Of a stretch of 64,000 bases of DNA, positions 1 to 8,683 are shown one piece after another (within the stretch, counting starts at the first letter, position 1; every line of letters starts with the position of its first letter). The notes under the pieces were generated by a model, which saw nothing but the letters and a program-made list of their open reading frames with translations, searched no databases and had not been told where the DNA came from. This stretch comes from Pseudomonas lurida (GTDB taxonomy: Bacteria; Pseudomonadota; Gammaproteobacteria; Pseudomonadales; Pseudomonadaceae): contig NZ_PDJB01000001.1 of assembly GCF_002563895.1 (NCBI RefSeq), forward strand, positions 1,843,501 through 1,907,500, read 5' to 3'. The translations under genes and the position numbers were made by a program.

Positions 1-213
1 CCGCAACCGCCGCCGGTGCAAGTGATCGAAGTCGAGCCGCCAGTGCGTTACGGCTATATATGGTCACGCGGTTACTGGCGCTGGGAAGGCGGGCGCTATG
101 TCGCGGTGCATGGCCATTGGGAGCCGGTGCGCGAGGGCTATCGCTATGTGCATCCGCATTGGGTGCAGCGTAATGATGGCTACCACTGGCAGGGTGGCGG
201 CTGGGTTCGCTGA
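1..213 (+). CDS. YXWGXW-repeat protein, 3' fragment
   Basis: The reading frame is open from the first base and ends at a TGA at 211-213, so the 5' end lies outside the window. The visible 70 residues are rich in Trp, Tyr and Gly with spaced W..GYW and GHW motifs, the pattern of the YXWGXW repeat family of small secreted or outer-surface proteins. A GTG at 16 could be read as a start, but the Pro-rich residues before it look like part of the same protein. The function of the family is not established. Confidence 0.6.
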   Translation, partial: PQPPPVQVIEVEPPVRYGYIWSRGYWRWEGGRYVAVHGHWEPVREGYRYVHPHWVQRNDGYHWQGGGWVR

Positions 214-220
214 ATAGCGG

Positions 221-595
221 CTAAATAGGCTTCTGGGTGCCCAGCAGCCGCACCTCCCGCAGTAGCGCGGCACCGAGCTGATCGGTGCCCAGTTCCCTGT
301 AGCCTACTGCCTTGACCTCGCCATTCTCCTCCGCCTGGATGAGGATCACCGGGGTTTCCTTGCTGGTGGCTTCGTCCACGTGCATGGCGTACTGGGGAAT
401 ATCCAGCTTGATCGGCGTACCCGCCGCCTGGCCTTTCACATTGATCAGGAAGGCGGCGCAACCGGTATCCACATCTGCGCTGGTGGCGGAGCGGCCGCTG
501 ACGAAGCAGGTTTTTGGCAGGTCCGGCCAAGTGATGGTGTCGGCCAGGGCGGGTATGGAGGCCGTGGCCAAGGCTGCGAGTAGAAACATGCGCAC
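221..595 (-). CDS. Hypothetical periplasmic protein
   Basis: I do not recognise this protein (about 124 aa). The first residues, M-R-M-F followed by LLAALATASIPALA, form a typical Sec signal peptide with cleavage expected after ALA, so the mature protein of about 105 aa is periplasmic. It has two Cys (in TCFVSG and DTGCAAF) that could form a disulfide. I prefer the GTG start at 595 because a purine-rich AGAGAAAG lies 6 bases upstream; an ATG at 589 and a TTG at 616 are alternatives. It converges on the YXWGXW gene with 7 bases between. Confidence 0.55.
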   Translation of the reverse strand: MRMFLLAALATASIPALADTITWPDLPKTCFVSGRSATSADVDTGCAAFLINVKGQAAGTPIKLDIPQYAMHVDEATSKETPVILIQAEENGEVKAVGYRELGTDQLGAALLREVRLLGTQKPI

Positions 596-666
596 GTCAG
601 TCTTTCTCTCGATCAAGGTTGGAAGCGTTTTTTACCAAAGCCCGCCCGCTGTCGCAACGCGACGGT

Positions 667-950
667 TCAGGCCAGCCGCTTCATGCCGGTGGTCTTGATC
701 GCATTGAGGACGAAGGTGGCCGTGTACTTGCAGCCAGCGGCATGGCCACAGCGCTCGATCGGGCCGTCTGCAACGTCAGCCTTGTTGGCCACAAACTTGC
801 GCAGTGCCTGCCAGACAATCTCCGCATGTTCTACGGTCAATTCGCGGGTACGGAGCACGGGTTCCAGTACCGTCACGCCTCGCTCCTGGCCGACGGGTAG
901 CAGCTTTGCAGCACCCAGACCAACGCCACGATGGAAACCATGCTGACGAA
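667..950 (-). pseudogene. VapC-type PIN-domain toxin remnant
   Basis: The 3' part reads as a PIN-domain C-terminus: RTRELTVEHAEIVWQALRKF, then KADVAD and C-x3-ATF, as in chromosomal VapC toxins. The segment before it (VSMVSIVALVWVLQ...) also matches VapC but is in another frame that stops at 873-875, so there is a frameshift near 876. The first third of the toxin, with its N-terminal acidic residue, is missing. The final TFD motif reads TFV, so a catalytic aspartate is lost too. This is a dead toxin gene beside the antitoxin remnant. Confidence 0.72.
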
Positions 951-978
951 GCCTGGCGAGGCGGAGGCAGTGATTCGA

Positions 979-1128
979 TCAGCCCGGACTGGCGGGTTTA
1001 CGGATCAACCCCTTGAGGTCTTGAACCGTGTGGCTTGCGGCAATGATGGAAAACTGCCCGTCTTCCATTTCAACAAATTCGGCCCGGTCACCTGTTTCCA
1101 GGCCAAGGGCGGTCGCTATGGTGAACAT
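979..1128 (-). pseudogene. VapB/AbrB-type antitoxin remnant
   Basis: The 49-residue frame starts MFTIATALGLETGDRAEF, continues VEMEDGQFSIIAA and ends LKGLIRKPASPG. This is the body of a SpoVT/AbrB-fold antitoxin of the type paired with VapC. The usual N-terminal strand with the KGQ-T-IP motif is absent: in the same frame only about ten unrelated codons precede the ATG before a stop. Several residues between TI and ALG appear deleted, and the C-terminal toxin-binding tail is cut short. It lies directly upstream of the vapC remnant in the order antitoxin-toxin. Confidence 0.7.
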
Positions 1129-1279
1129 CTCAATCGCTATATTCCTTACCTTAGGCTAAGGAGTGGCAGAGGAGGATAGGCGTTGGTCCATAGGTCTCTC
1201 ATCTGGTGCGGGTGAGTCGGAACAGGTAAAACACTCGTCCGAACTGTGCTCGCCCACTGGGTTTAAAGAGATACAAACC

Positions 1280-1672
1280 ATGACCGACCGCCACCTCATC
1301 ATCCCTCCTGCCATGCACCCCATCGTCGAGCGCGCCGGCTACGTGCCCGCGGTCAAAGTTGGCAAGACGCTGTACTGCGCAGGGCAGGTCGGGCGTACGG
1401 AAGGGTTGGCGGTGATCGAGGACCCCGAGGCGCAATTCGTCGCGGCCTGGGAGAACCTGCGGCAGGTATTGGAAGAGGGCGGCTGCACCTTCGACGACGT
1501 GGTGGACATGACCACCTACCACGTGAACATGAGCCAGCACATGGCGGTTTTTCGCGAAGTGAAAAACCGCCTGTTTCCACGCGGGCATTGCGCCTGGACC
1601 ACGATCGGGGTGTCGGAACTGGCACACCCCGGTCTGTTGGTGGAAATCAAATGTGTGGCAGTACAACGCTAA
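1280..1672 (+). CDS. RidA family protein (YjgF/YER057c/UK114)
   Basis: This 130-aa protein belongs to the RidA superfamily, whose archetype hydrolyses reactive enamine/imine intermediates released by PLP enzymes and works as a trimer in the cytosol. Visible family features are the LYCAGQVG strand, the ENLRQVLEEGG helix, VVDMTTYHV and the C-terminal VEIKCVAV. The Arg that binds the carboxylate in true RidA (C-terminal R-x-x-VE) is not obvious, so a paralogous subfamily is likely. I chose ATG 1280, preceded by AAAGAG; longer frames upstream lack family similarity. It converges on ppnN with only one base between the stop codons. Confidence 0.75.
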   Translation: MTDRHLIIPPAMHPIVERAGYVPAVKVGKTLYCAGQVGRTEGLAVIEDPEAQFVAAWENLRQVLEEGGCTFDDVVDMTTYHVNMSQHMAVFREVKNRLFPRGHCAWTTIGVSELAHPGLLVEIKCVAVQR

Positions 1673-1673
1673 T

Positions 1674-3047
1674 TCATTGCACCACGCGGTAGCACGGCAC
1701 ATACGCCGCGCCACCCGGCAACTTCATGCGGTGCTGGGCGACAAATGCCTGTAGCAATTCGTCCAGCGGTTTCATGATGGCCGGGTCGCCGTGGATCTCG
1801 TACGGGCCGTTCTGCTCGATCAGGCGAATACCCTTGTCCTTCACATTACCCGCCACGATCCCCGAGAATGCACGACGCAAGTTGGCGGCGAGTTCGTGGG
1901 GCGGCAGCGCGTGGCTCAGTTGCAGGCTGGCCATGTTTTCGTGGGTCGGGTCGAACGGGCGCTGGAAGCCCTCGTCGATCTTCAGCAGCCAGTTGAAGTG
2001 GAACGCGTCGTTGCGCTCGCGGCGGAACTGCTTCACGGCCTTGAGGCCGGCGGTCATCTGGCGTGCCACTTCGGCCGGGTCGTCGATGATGATCTGGTAG
2101 TGCGCCTGTGCAGCCTCACCCAGGGTGGCACCGACGAATGCGTGCAGTTGCTGCAGGTACGGCGCGGCGTGTTTCGGCCCGGTGAGGATGACCGGGAAGG
2201 GCAGGTCGCGGTTGTCCGGATGCATGAGGATGCCCAGCAGGTACAGGAACTCTTCCGCCGTACCGGCACCGCCCGGGAAGATGATGATGCCGTGGCCGAC
2301 GCGTACGAAGGCTTCCAGGCGTTTCTCGATGTCCGGCAAGATCACCAGCTCGTTGACAATCGGGTTTGGCGCTTCGGCGGCGATGATGCCCGGCTCGGTC
2401 AGGCCCAGGTAGCGCCCACCGGTGATACGCTGCTTGGCGTGGGAAATGGTCGCGCCTTTCATCGGCCCTTTCATCACGCCAGGGCCGCAGCCGGTGCACA
2501 CGTCGAGGCTGCGCAGGCCCAGTTCGTGGCCGACTTTCTTGGTGTACTTGTATTCTTCGGTATTGATCGAGTGGCCGCCCCAGCACACGACGATTTTCGG
2601 TTCGATACCTGGACGCAGCGTACGGGCGTTGCGCAGCAGGTGGAACACGTAGTCGGTGATGCCTTGGGAGTTGCTCAGGTCGATGCGTTGGCTGTCGAGT
2701 TCGTTCTCGGTGTAGACAATGTCGCGCAGGGCGCTGAACAGCATCTCGCGGGTGCTGGCGATCATTTCGCCATCGACGAATGCGTCGGCGGGGGCATTCA
2801 GCAGTTCGAGGCGCACACCACGGTCCTGCTGGTGGATGCGTACTTCAAAGTCCTTGTAGGCGTCGAGAATGGTCTTGGCGTTGTCGATGTGCGCACCGGT
2901 GTTGAGGATCGCCAGGGCGCATTGGCGGAACAGGGTGTAGATGCTGCCGGTACCGGCTTCGCTCAGTTGCTGGACTTCACGTTGTGACAGGGTTTCGAGG
3001 CTGCCCTTGGGGCTGACGGAAGCATTGATGACATGACGTTGGGGCAT
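1674..3047 (-). CDS. ppnN: Pyrimidine/purine nucleotide 5'-monophosphate nucleosidase
   Basis: PpnN (YgdH) cleaves nucleoside monophosphates into ribose-5-phosphate and free base, a cytosolic step of nucleotide recycling that in E. coli is stimulated by (p)ppGpp. The 457-aa product matches E. coli PpnN (454 aa) over its length. It shows VVCWGGHSIN, CTGCGPGVMKGPMKG, the LOG-type phosphoribose motif GIIIFPGGAGTAEE and the C-terminal AQHRMKLPGGAAYVPCY. The start at 3047 has AAGGA seven bases upstream; an in-frame ATG/GTG further upstream (3083) would add residues not found in the family. Confidence 0.93.
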   Translation of the reverse strand: MPQRHVINASVSPKGSLETLSQREVQQLSEAGTGSIYTLFRQCALAILNTGAHIDNAKTILDAYKDFEVRIHQQDRGVRLELLNAPADAFVDGEMIASTREMLFSALRDIVYTENELDSQRIDLSNSQGITDYVFHLLRNARTLRPGIEPKIVVCWGGHSINTEEYKYTKKVGHELGLRSLDVCTGCGPGVMKGPMKGATISHAKQRITGGRYLGLTEPGIIAAEAPNPIVNELVILPDIEKRLEAFVRVGHGIIIFPGGAGTAEEFLYLLGILMHPDNRDLPFPVILTGPKHAAPYLQQLHAFVGATLGEAAQAHYQIIIDDPAEVARQMTAGLKAVKQFRRERNDAFHFNWLLKIDEGFQRPFDPTHENMASLQLSHALPPHELAANLRRAFSGIVAGNVKDKGIRLIEQNGPYEIHGDPAIMKPLDELLQAFVAQHRMKLPGGAAYVPCYRVVQ

Positions 3048-3197
3048 TCTGATTCCTTGAAAGCGCAGCCACCGCACCCGCAAGGGGCCGCGATGGCTTG
3101 AGAATGATGGGCGCCGATTTCGGTCGCACGAGCACGTTATTTACCTCAGGCACAAGGCCGAGCGCAAACACCGTCCAGCACCATCATGCCGCAGAAC

Positions 3198-4022
3198 TTA
3201 CTGAATCAGCTTCCAGTTTTTGTAGAAAACCCGACGCAGGGTAAAGACCATGCCGGCAAATCCAGCGATCACGGCGTTGAGCACCGAAGGCAGCGGGGTG
3301 GGCCGCACGATGTCGATGAACAGGCAGTAACGCTTTGCATCGTTTTTGTTGAAGGAGGCATGCATCAACGTGTCATCGAAGATGAACAGCGGGTCGTCGT
3401 GCCAGTAGTGCTTGTGCTTGCCCACCTGGATGTACACCCCTTCGTGATGGGGCGCCGGTGCCATGTTGTAGAGCACGCGGAACATCATGCGCAGGGGCCC
3501 GAAGTGAAACGACGTCGAGCGGTTTTCATTGAACACCGACACGCCGATGGTCTTCACGAACGGCAGCTTTTCGCGCAGCGTCGGAATGTCCAGGGCGGTC
3601 TCGATGGGCCGGCCATACCATTGGAAAAACAACATGCCGCGCTTCTTCTCGGCCATGCGTGCGTCCAGGTAATCGATGATTTCGTCCTTGTGGGCCATGG
3701 CATCATCGATGACCTGTTGCAGGTCTTCGCGCCAGGCCGGCGGCAGGTCACGCATCGTGTAAACGTGGCGATTGCGCGAGCTCAACAGGTCGAACAAGGT
3801 ATTGAACGGCGCCAGCAGCCAGGTGTTGCGGCCACTGCCGATAAAATATTTCTTGAGGGTGCCCGCGTCATACAGGCCATTGCGCAGGAAGTCGTAGATA
3901 CCGCAGACCACCACCAGGCCCAGGAACACCAGTGTGGTCTCGGGGAAGATATCAATAATCAGCAGCACACCGAGTACCCAGGCGACCGATACCGCTTTTT
4001 TACGCAAAGCAGGCTTGTTCAT
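3198..4022 (-). CDS. Membrane-anchored aspartyl/asparaginyl beta-hydroxylase-domain protein (LpxO-like)
   Basis: The 274-aa product starts with a hydrophobic segment (residues about 10-45) and carries an Asp/Asn beta-hydroxylase fold of the Fe(II)/2-oxoglutarate type. HFGP near residue 175 and FDDTLMHASFN near 225 supply the two iron histidines; R-Y-C-LFIDIVRP is the usual 2-oxoglutarate end. Bacterial relatives include LpxO, which 2-hydroxylates lipid A acyl chains at the inner membrane. In the first motif the second histidine seen in human AspH (HTGP...RMHL) is Leu (RVLYNM), so substrate or cofactor contacts differ. A further hydrophobic stretch lies near the C-terminus. GGAG precedes the start. 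The substrate is unknown. Confidence 0.72.
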   Translation of the reverse strand: MNKPALRKKAVSVAWVLGVLLIIDIFPETTLVFLGLVVVCGIYDFLRNGLYDAGTLKKYFIGSGRNTWLLAPFNTLFDLLSSRNRHVYTMRDLPPAWREDLQQVIDDAMAHKDEIIDYLDARMAEKKRGMLFFQWYGRPIETALDIPTLREKLPFVKTIGVSVFNENRSTSFHFGPLRMMFRVLYNMAPAPHHEGVYIQVGKHKHYWHDDPLFIFDDTLMHASFNKNDAKRYCLFIDIVRPTPLPSVLNAVIAGFAGMVFTLRRVFYKNWKLIQ

Positions 4023-4331
4023 GTAACTCAGCTCCAGCAGGACGCCATTCGACAGGTCCGGATCCGTGGCTTCGAGTGGTGGGGTTTTGAAACATATTGA
4101 AACAACTGCATCATGATAAGACGTTCTGCGCTGGATAGGCGTTTTAAATATTGCGAAATTGTGAAGGCTCTACACAGTTTTTAACCCTTGCCGAGCGGTG
4201 TGGATTGGATTTTGTAAACGGAAGATTTGCGACTATCGTGACGCTTCGGTTTTTTGGACGTCATAGACCGGTACGATTGAAGTTGAATGGCCACCACTGG
4301 CCTTCGGCACCTTGGAAGAGGCAGAAATTTT
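4023..4331. other. Intergenic region upstream of fabV
   Basis: A 309-base divergent region between the hydroxylase and fabV. It should hold promoters for both genes. GGAAGAGG at about 4313-4320 is the fabV ribosome site. I see no gene, repeat or convincing operator in it. Confidence 0.5.
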
Positions 4332-5525
4332 ATGATCATCAAACCGCGGGTTCGTGGCTTTATCTGTGTGACCGCTCACCCTGTTGGCTGTGAAGCGAAC
4401 GTCAAGGAGCAGATCGACTACGTAACTGAGCACGGCGCCATCGAAGGCGGCCCCAAAAAGGTGCTGGTCCTCGGCGCTTCCACTGGCTACGGCCTGGCCG
4501 CGCGCATCAGTGCTGCGTTTGGCTGCGGCGCCGACACCCTGGGCGTGTTTTTTGAGAAAGAAGGCGAAGAAGGCAAGCTGAGCTCCGCCGGCTGGTACAA
4601 CAGCGCTGCGTTCGAGAAGTTTGCCGTCGAAAAAGGCCTGTACGCCAAGAGCATCAACGGTGACGCGTTCTCCGACGAGATCAAGCGCCTGACCATCGAA
4701 ACCATCAAGAAAGACCTGGGCAAGATCGACCTGGTTGTCTACAGCCTGGCCGCGCCTCGCCGTACCGACCCGCAAGGCGTGGTGCACAATTCCACCCTCA
4801 AGCCGATCGGCAAGGCCGTGACCCTGCGCGGTATCAACACCGACAAAGGCGTTGTGGTCGACACCACCCTTGAGCCGGCCACCCAGGAAGAAATCGACGG
4901 CACCGTGAAAGTCATGGGCGGCGAAGACTGGCAGCTGTGGATCGACGCCCTGCGTGACGCCGACGTCCTGGCCGAAGGCGCCAAGACCACTGCGTTCACC
5001 TACCTCGGTGAAAAGCTGACCCAGGATATCTACTGGAACGGCTCCATCGGCGAAGCCAAGAAAGACCTGGACAAAAAAGTCCTGACCCTGCGCGACAACC
5101 TCGCGGCACTCAAGGGCGACGCCCGTGTATCGGTGCTCAAGGCCGTGGTGACCCAGGCGAGCTCGGCCATCCCGATCATGCCGCTGTACCTGTCGCTGCT
5201 GTTCAAAGTGATGAAAGAGCAGGGCACCCACGAAGGTTGCATCGAGCAGGTGTATGGCCTGTTCAAGGACAGCCTGTACGGCAAAGAGCCGAAGCTCGAC
5301 GCCGACGGTCGCCTGCGTGCCGACCTGGCCGAGCTGGAACCTAAAGTCCAGGACGCCGTGGCGGCCCTGTGGAACCAGGTCAACGACGACAACGTCAACG
5401 AGATCAGCGATTTCGCCGGCTACAAGGCGGAATTCCTGCGTCTGTTCGGCTTTGAAATCGACGGCGTGGACTACGAGGCCGATGTAAACCCGACCGTTAA
5501 GATCAATGGCCTGATCCAGGCCTGA
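4332..5525 (+). CDS. fabV: NADH-dependent enoyl-ACP reductase FabV
   Basis: FabV reduces trans-2-enoyl-ACP at the last step of each fatty-acid elongation cycle and is naturally insensitive to triclosan. The 397-aa protein has the usual length. The NAD-binding GASTGYG motif lies near residue 49 and the diagnostic Y-x8-K active site is Tyr234-Lys243 ([10 protein letters not shown]). The ATG at 4332 gives the conserved N-terminus [13 protein letters not shown]. The gene stands alone and is followed by a REP pair. Confidence 0.95.
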   Translation: MIIKPRVRGFICVTAHPVGCEANVKEQIDYVTEHGAIEGGPKKVLVLGASTGYGLAARISAAFGCGADTLGVFFEKEGEEGKLSSAGWYNSAAFEKFAVEKGLYAKSINGDAFSDEIKRLTIETIKKDLGKIDLVVYSLAAPRRTDPQGVVHNSTLKPIGKAVTLRGINTDKGVVVDTTLEPATQEEIDGTVKVMGGEDWQLWIDALRDADVLAEGAKTTAFTYLGEKLTQDIYWNGSIGEAKKDLDKKVLTLRDNLAALKGDARVSVLKAVVTQASSAIPIMPLYLSLLFKVMKEQGTHEGCIEQVYGLFKDSLYGKEPKLDADGRLRADLAELEPKVQDAVAALWNQVNDDNVNEISDFAGYKAEFLRLFGFEIDGVDYEADVNPTVKINGLIQA

Positions 5526-5555
5526 ATACGCTCGACAATGTAGGAACTGGCTCGC

Positions 5556-5644
5556 TGTGGGAGCCTGGCTTGCCCGCGATGCAGGCGCCTCGGTGTATCT
5601 GATGCACCGAGGTGATGGTATCGCAGGCATGCCAGCGCCCACAT
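5556..5644. repeat. REP pair (REPIN) after fabV
   Basis: Two inverted REP cores, TGTGGGAGCCTGGCTTGCC and its counterpart ending GCCAGCGCCCACA, flank a shorter inner palindrome (CCTCGGTG..CACCGAGG). The layout is that of a Pseudomonas REPIN. It lies between fabV and the HAD gene, both on the plus strand. Confidence 0.8.
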
Positions 5645-5765
5645 AAGGCTGTTCCCACATTTGATCTGCGTGGTTTCAGACTCCTGTTGGGCGTCAACGC
5701 TCGCCTCCTGCCTTCCAGAATCTGCCAGACTTCATCCGCTATCACTCACGCTAACGGAGGATCTG

Positions 5766-6389
5766 ATGACGATTCGTGCAGTAGTTTTTGATTTCGGCGG
5801 TGTCCTGTTCGATTGGAACCCGCATCACCTCTATCGCAAGCTGATTGCCGACGACCATGAGCGGCAATGGTTTCTCGATAATATCTGCACCCAGGCCTGG
5901 AACACCCAACAGGACGCGGGCCGCACCCTGGCCGATGGCACCCTCAGCCTCATCGAGCAATACCCCCATCATGAGCGCTTGATCCAGGCCTATTACGACC
6001 GCTGGCACGAAATGCTGCGTGGCGCGTTGCCGGACGGCGTGGCGATCCTCAAGGCGTTGCACCAGGCCGACATGCCGCTGTTCGGGCTTACCAACTGGTC
6101 TGCCGAGACGTTCCCGTATGCGCGGGCCAATTACCCGTTCCTGCAGTGCTTTCGCGACATCGTGGTGTCCGGCGAGTTGAAGCTGATCAAGCCAGACGCG
6201 GCGATTTATCACGCCAGCCTCAGCCAGGTACGTGCCCACCTGCCGGATATCCAGCCAGCTGAAGTGGTGTTCATCGATGATGTCGCCGGCAATATCGAGG
6301 CGGCCATTGCCCTGGGTTGGCAGGGCATTCACCACGTGTCGGCCGACAGTACGGCGGCGCGCCTGCGCGAAATGGGCGTGGAGTTCTAG
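5766..6389 (+). CDS. HAD-family hydrolase (YihX/haloacid-dehalogenase-like)
   Basis: A 207-aa cytosolic HAD phosphatase of subfamily IA. Motif I is VVFDFGGVLFDW, with the nucleophile Asp but Gly-Gly instead of the usual second Asp, as in YihX-like members. Motif II is LTNWS, the Lys is in LIKPD, and motif IV is VFIDD. A cap domain fills residues 20-80. GGAGG precedes the ATG at 5766. YihX acts on glucose-1-phosphate, but the substrate here cannot be read from sequence. Its stop overlaps the convergent LysR gene by four bases. Confidence 0.8.
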   Translation: MTIRAVVFDFGGVLFDWNPHHLYRKLIADDHERQWFLDNICTQAWNTQQDAGRTLADGTLSLIEQYPHHERLIQAYYDRWHEMLRGALPDGVAILKALHQADMPLFGLTNWSAETFPYARANYPFLQCFRDIVVSGELKLIKPDAAIYHASLSQVRAHLPDIQPAEVVFIDDVAGNIEAAIALGWQGIHHVSADSTAARLREMGVEF

Positions 6390-7291
6390 CGCGCCCACTT
6401 TTCCATGGCGAAATCCACAAAGGCGCGCAGCTTGGGCAGGCGATACCGGTCCTGGCCGTAGAGCAGGTGCATGGGGCGGCTGGGCAGGCGATAGGTGGTG
6501 AGCAAGGCCACCAGCCTGCCGCTCTCCAGGTCCGGTTGCACCAGGGCATCGGCGAGCATGATGATGCCCATGCCGTTGACGGCCGCCTGGCGCAAGCCTT
6601 GCGAGCTGTTGATGGTCAATGAGCCGGACACCGGCACTTCCACCTCGCCGGCATCGTCGGTCATGCGCCAGCGTTTTTCAGTGTCGCGCCAATTGTCATT
6701 CGCCGGGTAGGCGAACGCCAGGCAGTCATGCTGCCTGAGGTCCTCGGGCTTTGACGGGGTGCCGCGTCGCGCCAGGTAGGCAGGTGAGGCGCACAGCGTG
6801 AGGGTGTAGTCCTGCATCGGCCTGGCGATCAGGCTCGACGTTTCCAGTTCGCCAAGGCGGATCGCCACGTCGAAGCCGCTGTCGACCAAGTCCATGCGCT
6901 CATTGCTCAACACCACGTACAGGTTGATGTGCGGGTAGCGCCGGGAAAACTCGCTCAAGGCCGGTGTGAGGCGTTCGGTGCCGAACACGGGGGGCGCGGT
7001 GATGCGCAGGGTGCCCTTGGGCACATCGCTATGGGCTTGCTCGGCCAGTTGCTCGGAGTCGGCCACCAGCCCCAACACTTCCAGGCAGCGCTGGTAATAC
7101 TGCCCGCCAAATTCCGTGAGGCTTTGTTTGCGTGTGGTGCGCTTGAGCAGGCTGACACCCAGGCGCTGCTCCAGGGCGCGCAGGTGATTGCCGACCATGG
7201 TCGTGGACAACCCGCAGGCTTGGGCTGCCGCCGTCAGGCTGCCGGTCTCGACCACTTTCACGTACACCGACATTGCCTGGAACAGATCCAT
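6386..7291 (-). CDS. LysR-family transcriptional regulator
   Basis: The 301-aa product has an N-terminal winged HTH (MDLFQAMSVYVKVVETGSLT, AAAQACGLSTTMVGNHLRALE, GVSLLKRTTRKQSLTEFG) and a LysR effector domain. It is of the CrgA-like subgroup, common in proteobacteria. The start at 7291 has AGGG seven bases upstream; an ATG at 7315 is possible. It is divergent from the ArgD-like aminotransferase with about 100 bases between, so control of that gene is a reasonable guess, but no effector can be inferred. Confidence 0.85.
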   Translation of the reverse strand: MDLFQAMSVYVKVVETGSLTAAAQACGLSTTMVGNHLRALEQRLGVSLLKRTTRKQSLTEFGGQYYQRCLEVLGLVADSEQLAEQAHSDVPKGTLRITAPPVFGTERLTPALSEFSRRYPHINLYVVLSNERMDLVDSGFDVAIRLGELETSSLIARPMQDYTLTLCASPAYLARRGTPSKPEDLRQHDCLAFAYPANDNWRDTEKRWRMTDDAGEVEVPVSGSLTINSSQGLRQAAVNGMGIIMLADALVQPDLESGRLVALLTTYRLPSRPMHLLYGQDRYRLPKLRAFVDFAMEKWAR

Positions 7292-7394
7292 TATCAAGCC
7301 CTGGTTTAAAGTCATTGCAGGAATGTGCAGTTTATCCAGCTTGGGTGGCTAACGATACTGCAGCCATCCCTACGATGCACTGGAGCTTCGCACC

Positions 7395-8564
7395 ATGACC
7401 GCCGCCTGCCTGATGACCACTTACCAACCCTTGGCCCTGAGCTTCACCCGCGGCCTGGGCACACGCCTGTGGGACCAGCAGGGGCGCGAATACCTGGACG
7501 CGGTGGCCGGCGTGGCGGTGACCAATGTCGGCCATTCGCACCCCAGGCTGGTGACGGCAATCAGCGAGCAGGCCGGCTTGCTGTTGCACACCTCCAATCT
7601 CTACAGCATCGACTGGCAGCAACGGCTGGCCCAGCGCCTCACCCAACTGTCTGGCCTGGACCGCGCCTTCTTCAACAATTCCGGTGCCGAGGCCAACGAA
7701 ACAGCGCTGAAACTGGCGCGCCTGCATGGCTGGAAGAAGGGCATTGAAGCCCCCTTGGTGGTGGTCATGGAAAACGCTTTCCATGGCCGCACACTGGGCA
7801 CGATGGCCGCCAGCGATGGGCCATCGGTGCGCTTGGGTTTCCAACGGTTGCCGGGGGATTTTCTCAAGGTGGGGTTTGGCGATATCGCCGCGATAGAAGC
7901 GATCACCCAAGCATTTGGCTCGCGGATCGCAGCGGTCCTGCTGGAGCCGATCCAGGGTGAAAGTGGCGTACTGCCGGCGCCGCCGGGCTACCTGCAAGCC
8001 CTGCGCGATCACTGCACACGCCACGGCTGGCTGCTGATGCTCGATGAAATTCAGACCGGCATCGGCCGCACCGGCGCCTGGTTCGCCTTCCAGCATGAAG
8101 GCATTCTCCCCGACGTGATGACCCTGGCCAAAGGCCTCGGCAATGGCGTACCGATTGGCGCCTGCCTGGCCCGTGCCGCGGTGGCCCAGTTGTTCACACC
8201 GGGCAGCCACGGCAGCACCTTCGGCGGCAACCCGTTGGCGTGCCGGGTCGGGTGCACGGTGCTGGAAATCATCGAAGAACAAGGCTTGCTGCAGAACGCG
8301 GCGCAGCAGGGCGAACGCTTGCTGGCACGGTTGCGGGTGGAGTTGAGCGAGCACCCGCAGGTACTGGCGATTCGTGGCCAGGGCTTGATGATCGGGATCG
8401 AGCTGGCGCGCCCTTATCGAGACCTGGCCCTGCGTGCCGCGCAGGAGCACGGGCTGCTGATCAACGTGACGCGCGGCAAGGTCATTCGCCTGCTGCCGCC
8501 GCTGACCCTGGACGCCAAGGAAGTCGAGATGATTGTGCGGGCCATTGCCCGCCTGTTGAGTTGA
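7395..8564 (+). CDS. argD: Class III aminotransferase, acetylornithine/succinyldiaminopimelate type
   Basis: A PLP-dependent class III aminotransferase (389 aa) close to ArgD, which transaminates N-acetylornithine in arginine synthesis. Visible motifs are [22 protein letters not shown], the [10 protein letters not shown] strand, [14 protein letters not shown], and [14 protein letters not shown] with the PLP lysine; [10 protein letters not shown] appears as [10 protein letters not shown]. Pseudomonads carry several ArgD/AruC paralogues, so this may be a catabolic or secondary copy. It is divergent from the LysR gene. GGAG precedes the start. Confidence 0.75.
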   Translation: MTAACLMTTYQPLALSFTRGLGTRLWDQQGREYLDAVAGVAVTNVGHSHPRLVTAISEQAGLLLHTSNLYSIDWQQRLAQRLTQLSGLDRAFFNNSGAEANETALKLARLHGWKKGIEAPLVVVMENAFHGRTLGTMAASDGPSVRLGFQRLPGDFLKVGFGDIAAIEAITQAFGSRIAAVLLEPIQGESGVLPAPPGYLQALRDHCTRHGWLLMLDEIQTGIGRTGAWFAFQHEGILPDVMTLAKGLGNGVPIGACLARAAVAQLFTPGSHGSTFGGNPLACRVGCTVLEIIEEQGLLQNAAQQGERLLARLRVELSEHPQVLAIRGQGLMIGIELARPYRDLALRAAQEHGLLINVTRGKVIRLLPPLTLDAKEVEMIVRAIARLLS

Positions 8565-8577
8565 AATACAATCATAC

Positions 8578-8668
8578 GGTGGGAGCGGGCTTGCTCGCGA
8601 ATGGGGTGGGTCAGCAACAAATGTAGCGGCTGACACGCCGCCTTCGCGGGCAAGCCCGCTCCCACATT
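8578..8668. repeat. REP pair (REPIN) between convergent genes
   Basis: An almost perfect inverted pair, GTGGGAGCGGGCTTGCTCGCGA on the left and its complement ending CCCGCTCCCACA on the right, with an inner GTCAGC..GGCTGAC palindrome. It sits between the convergent aminotransferase and punR genes and may also help terminate both. Confidence 0.85.
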
Positions 8669-8683
8669 CGATCTACCTGATGT

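Noticed and set aside
4233..5660. 475-codon open frame opposite fabV
   Set aside because: Antisense to a certain gene, without recognisable domains.
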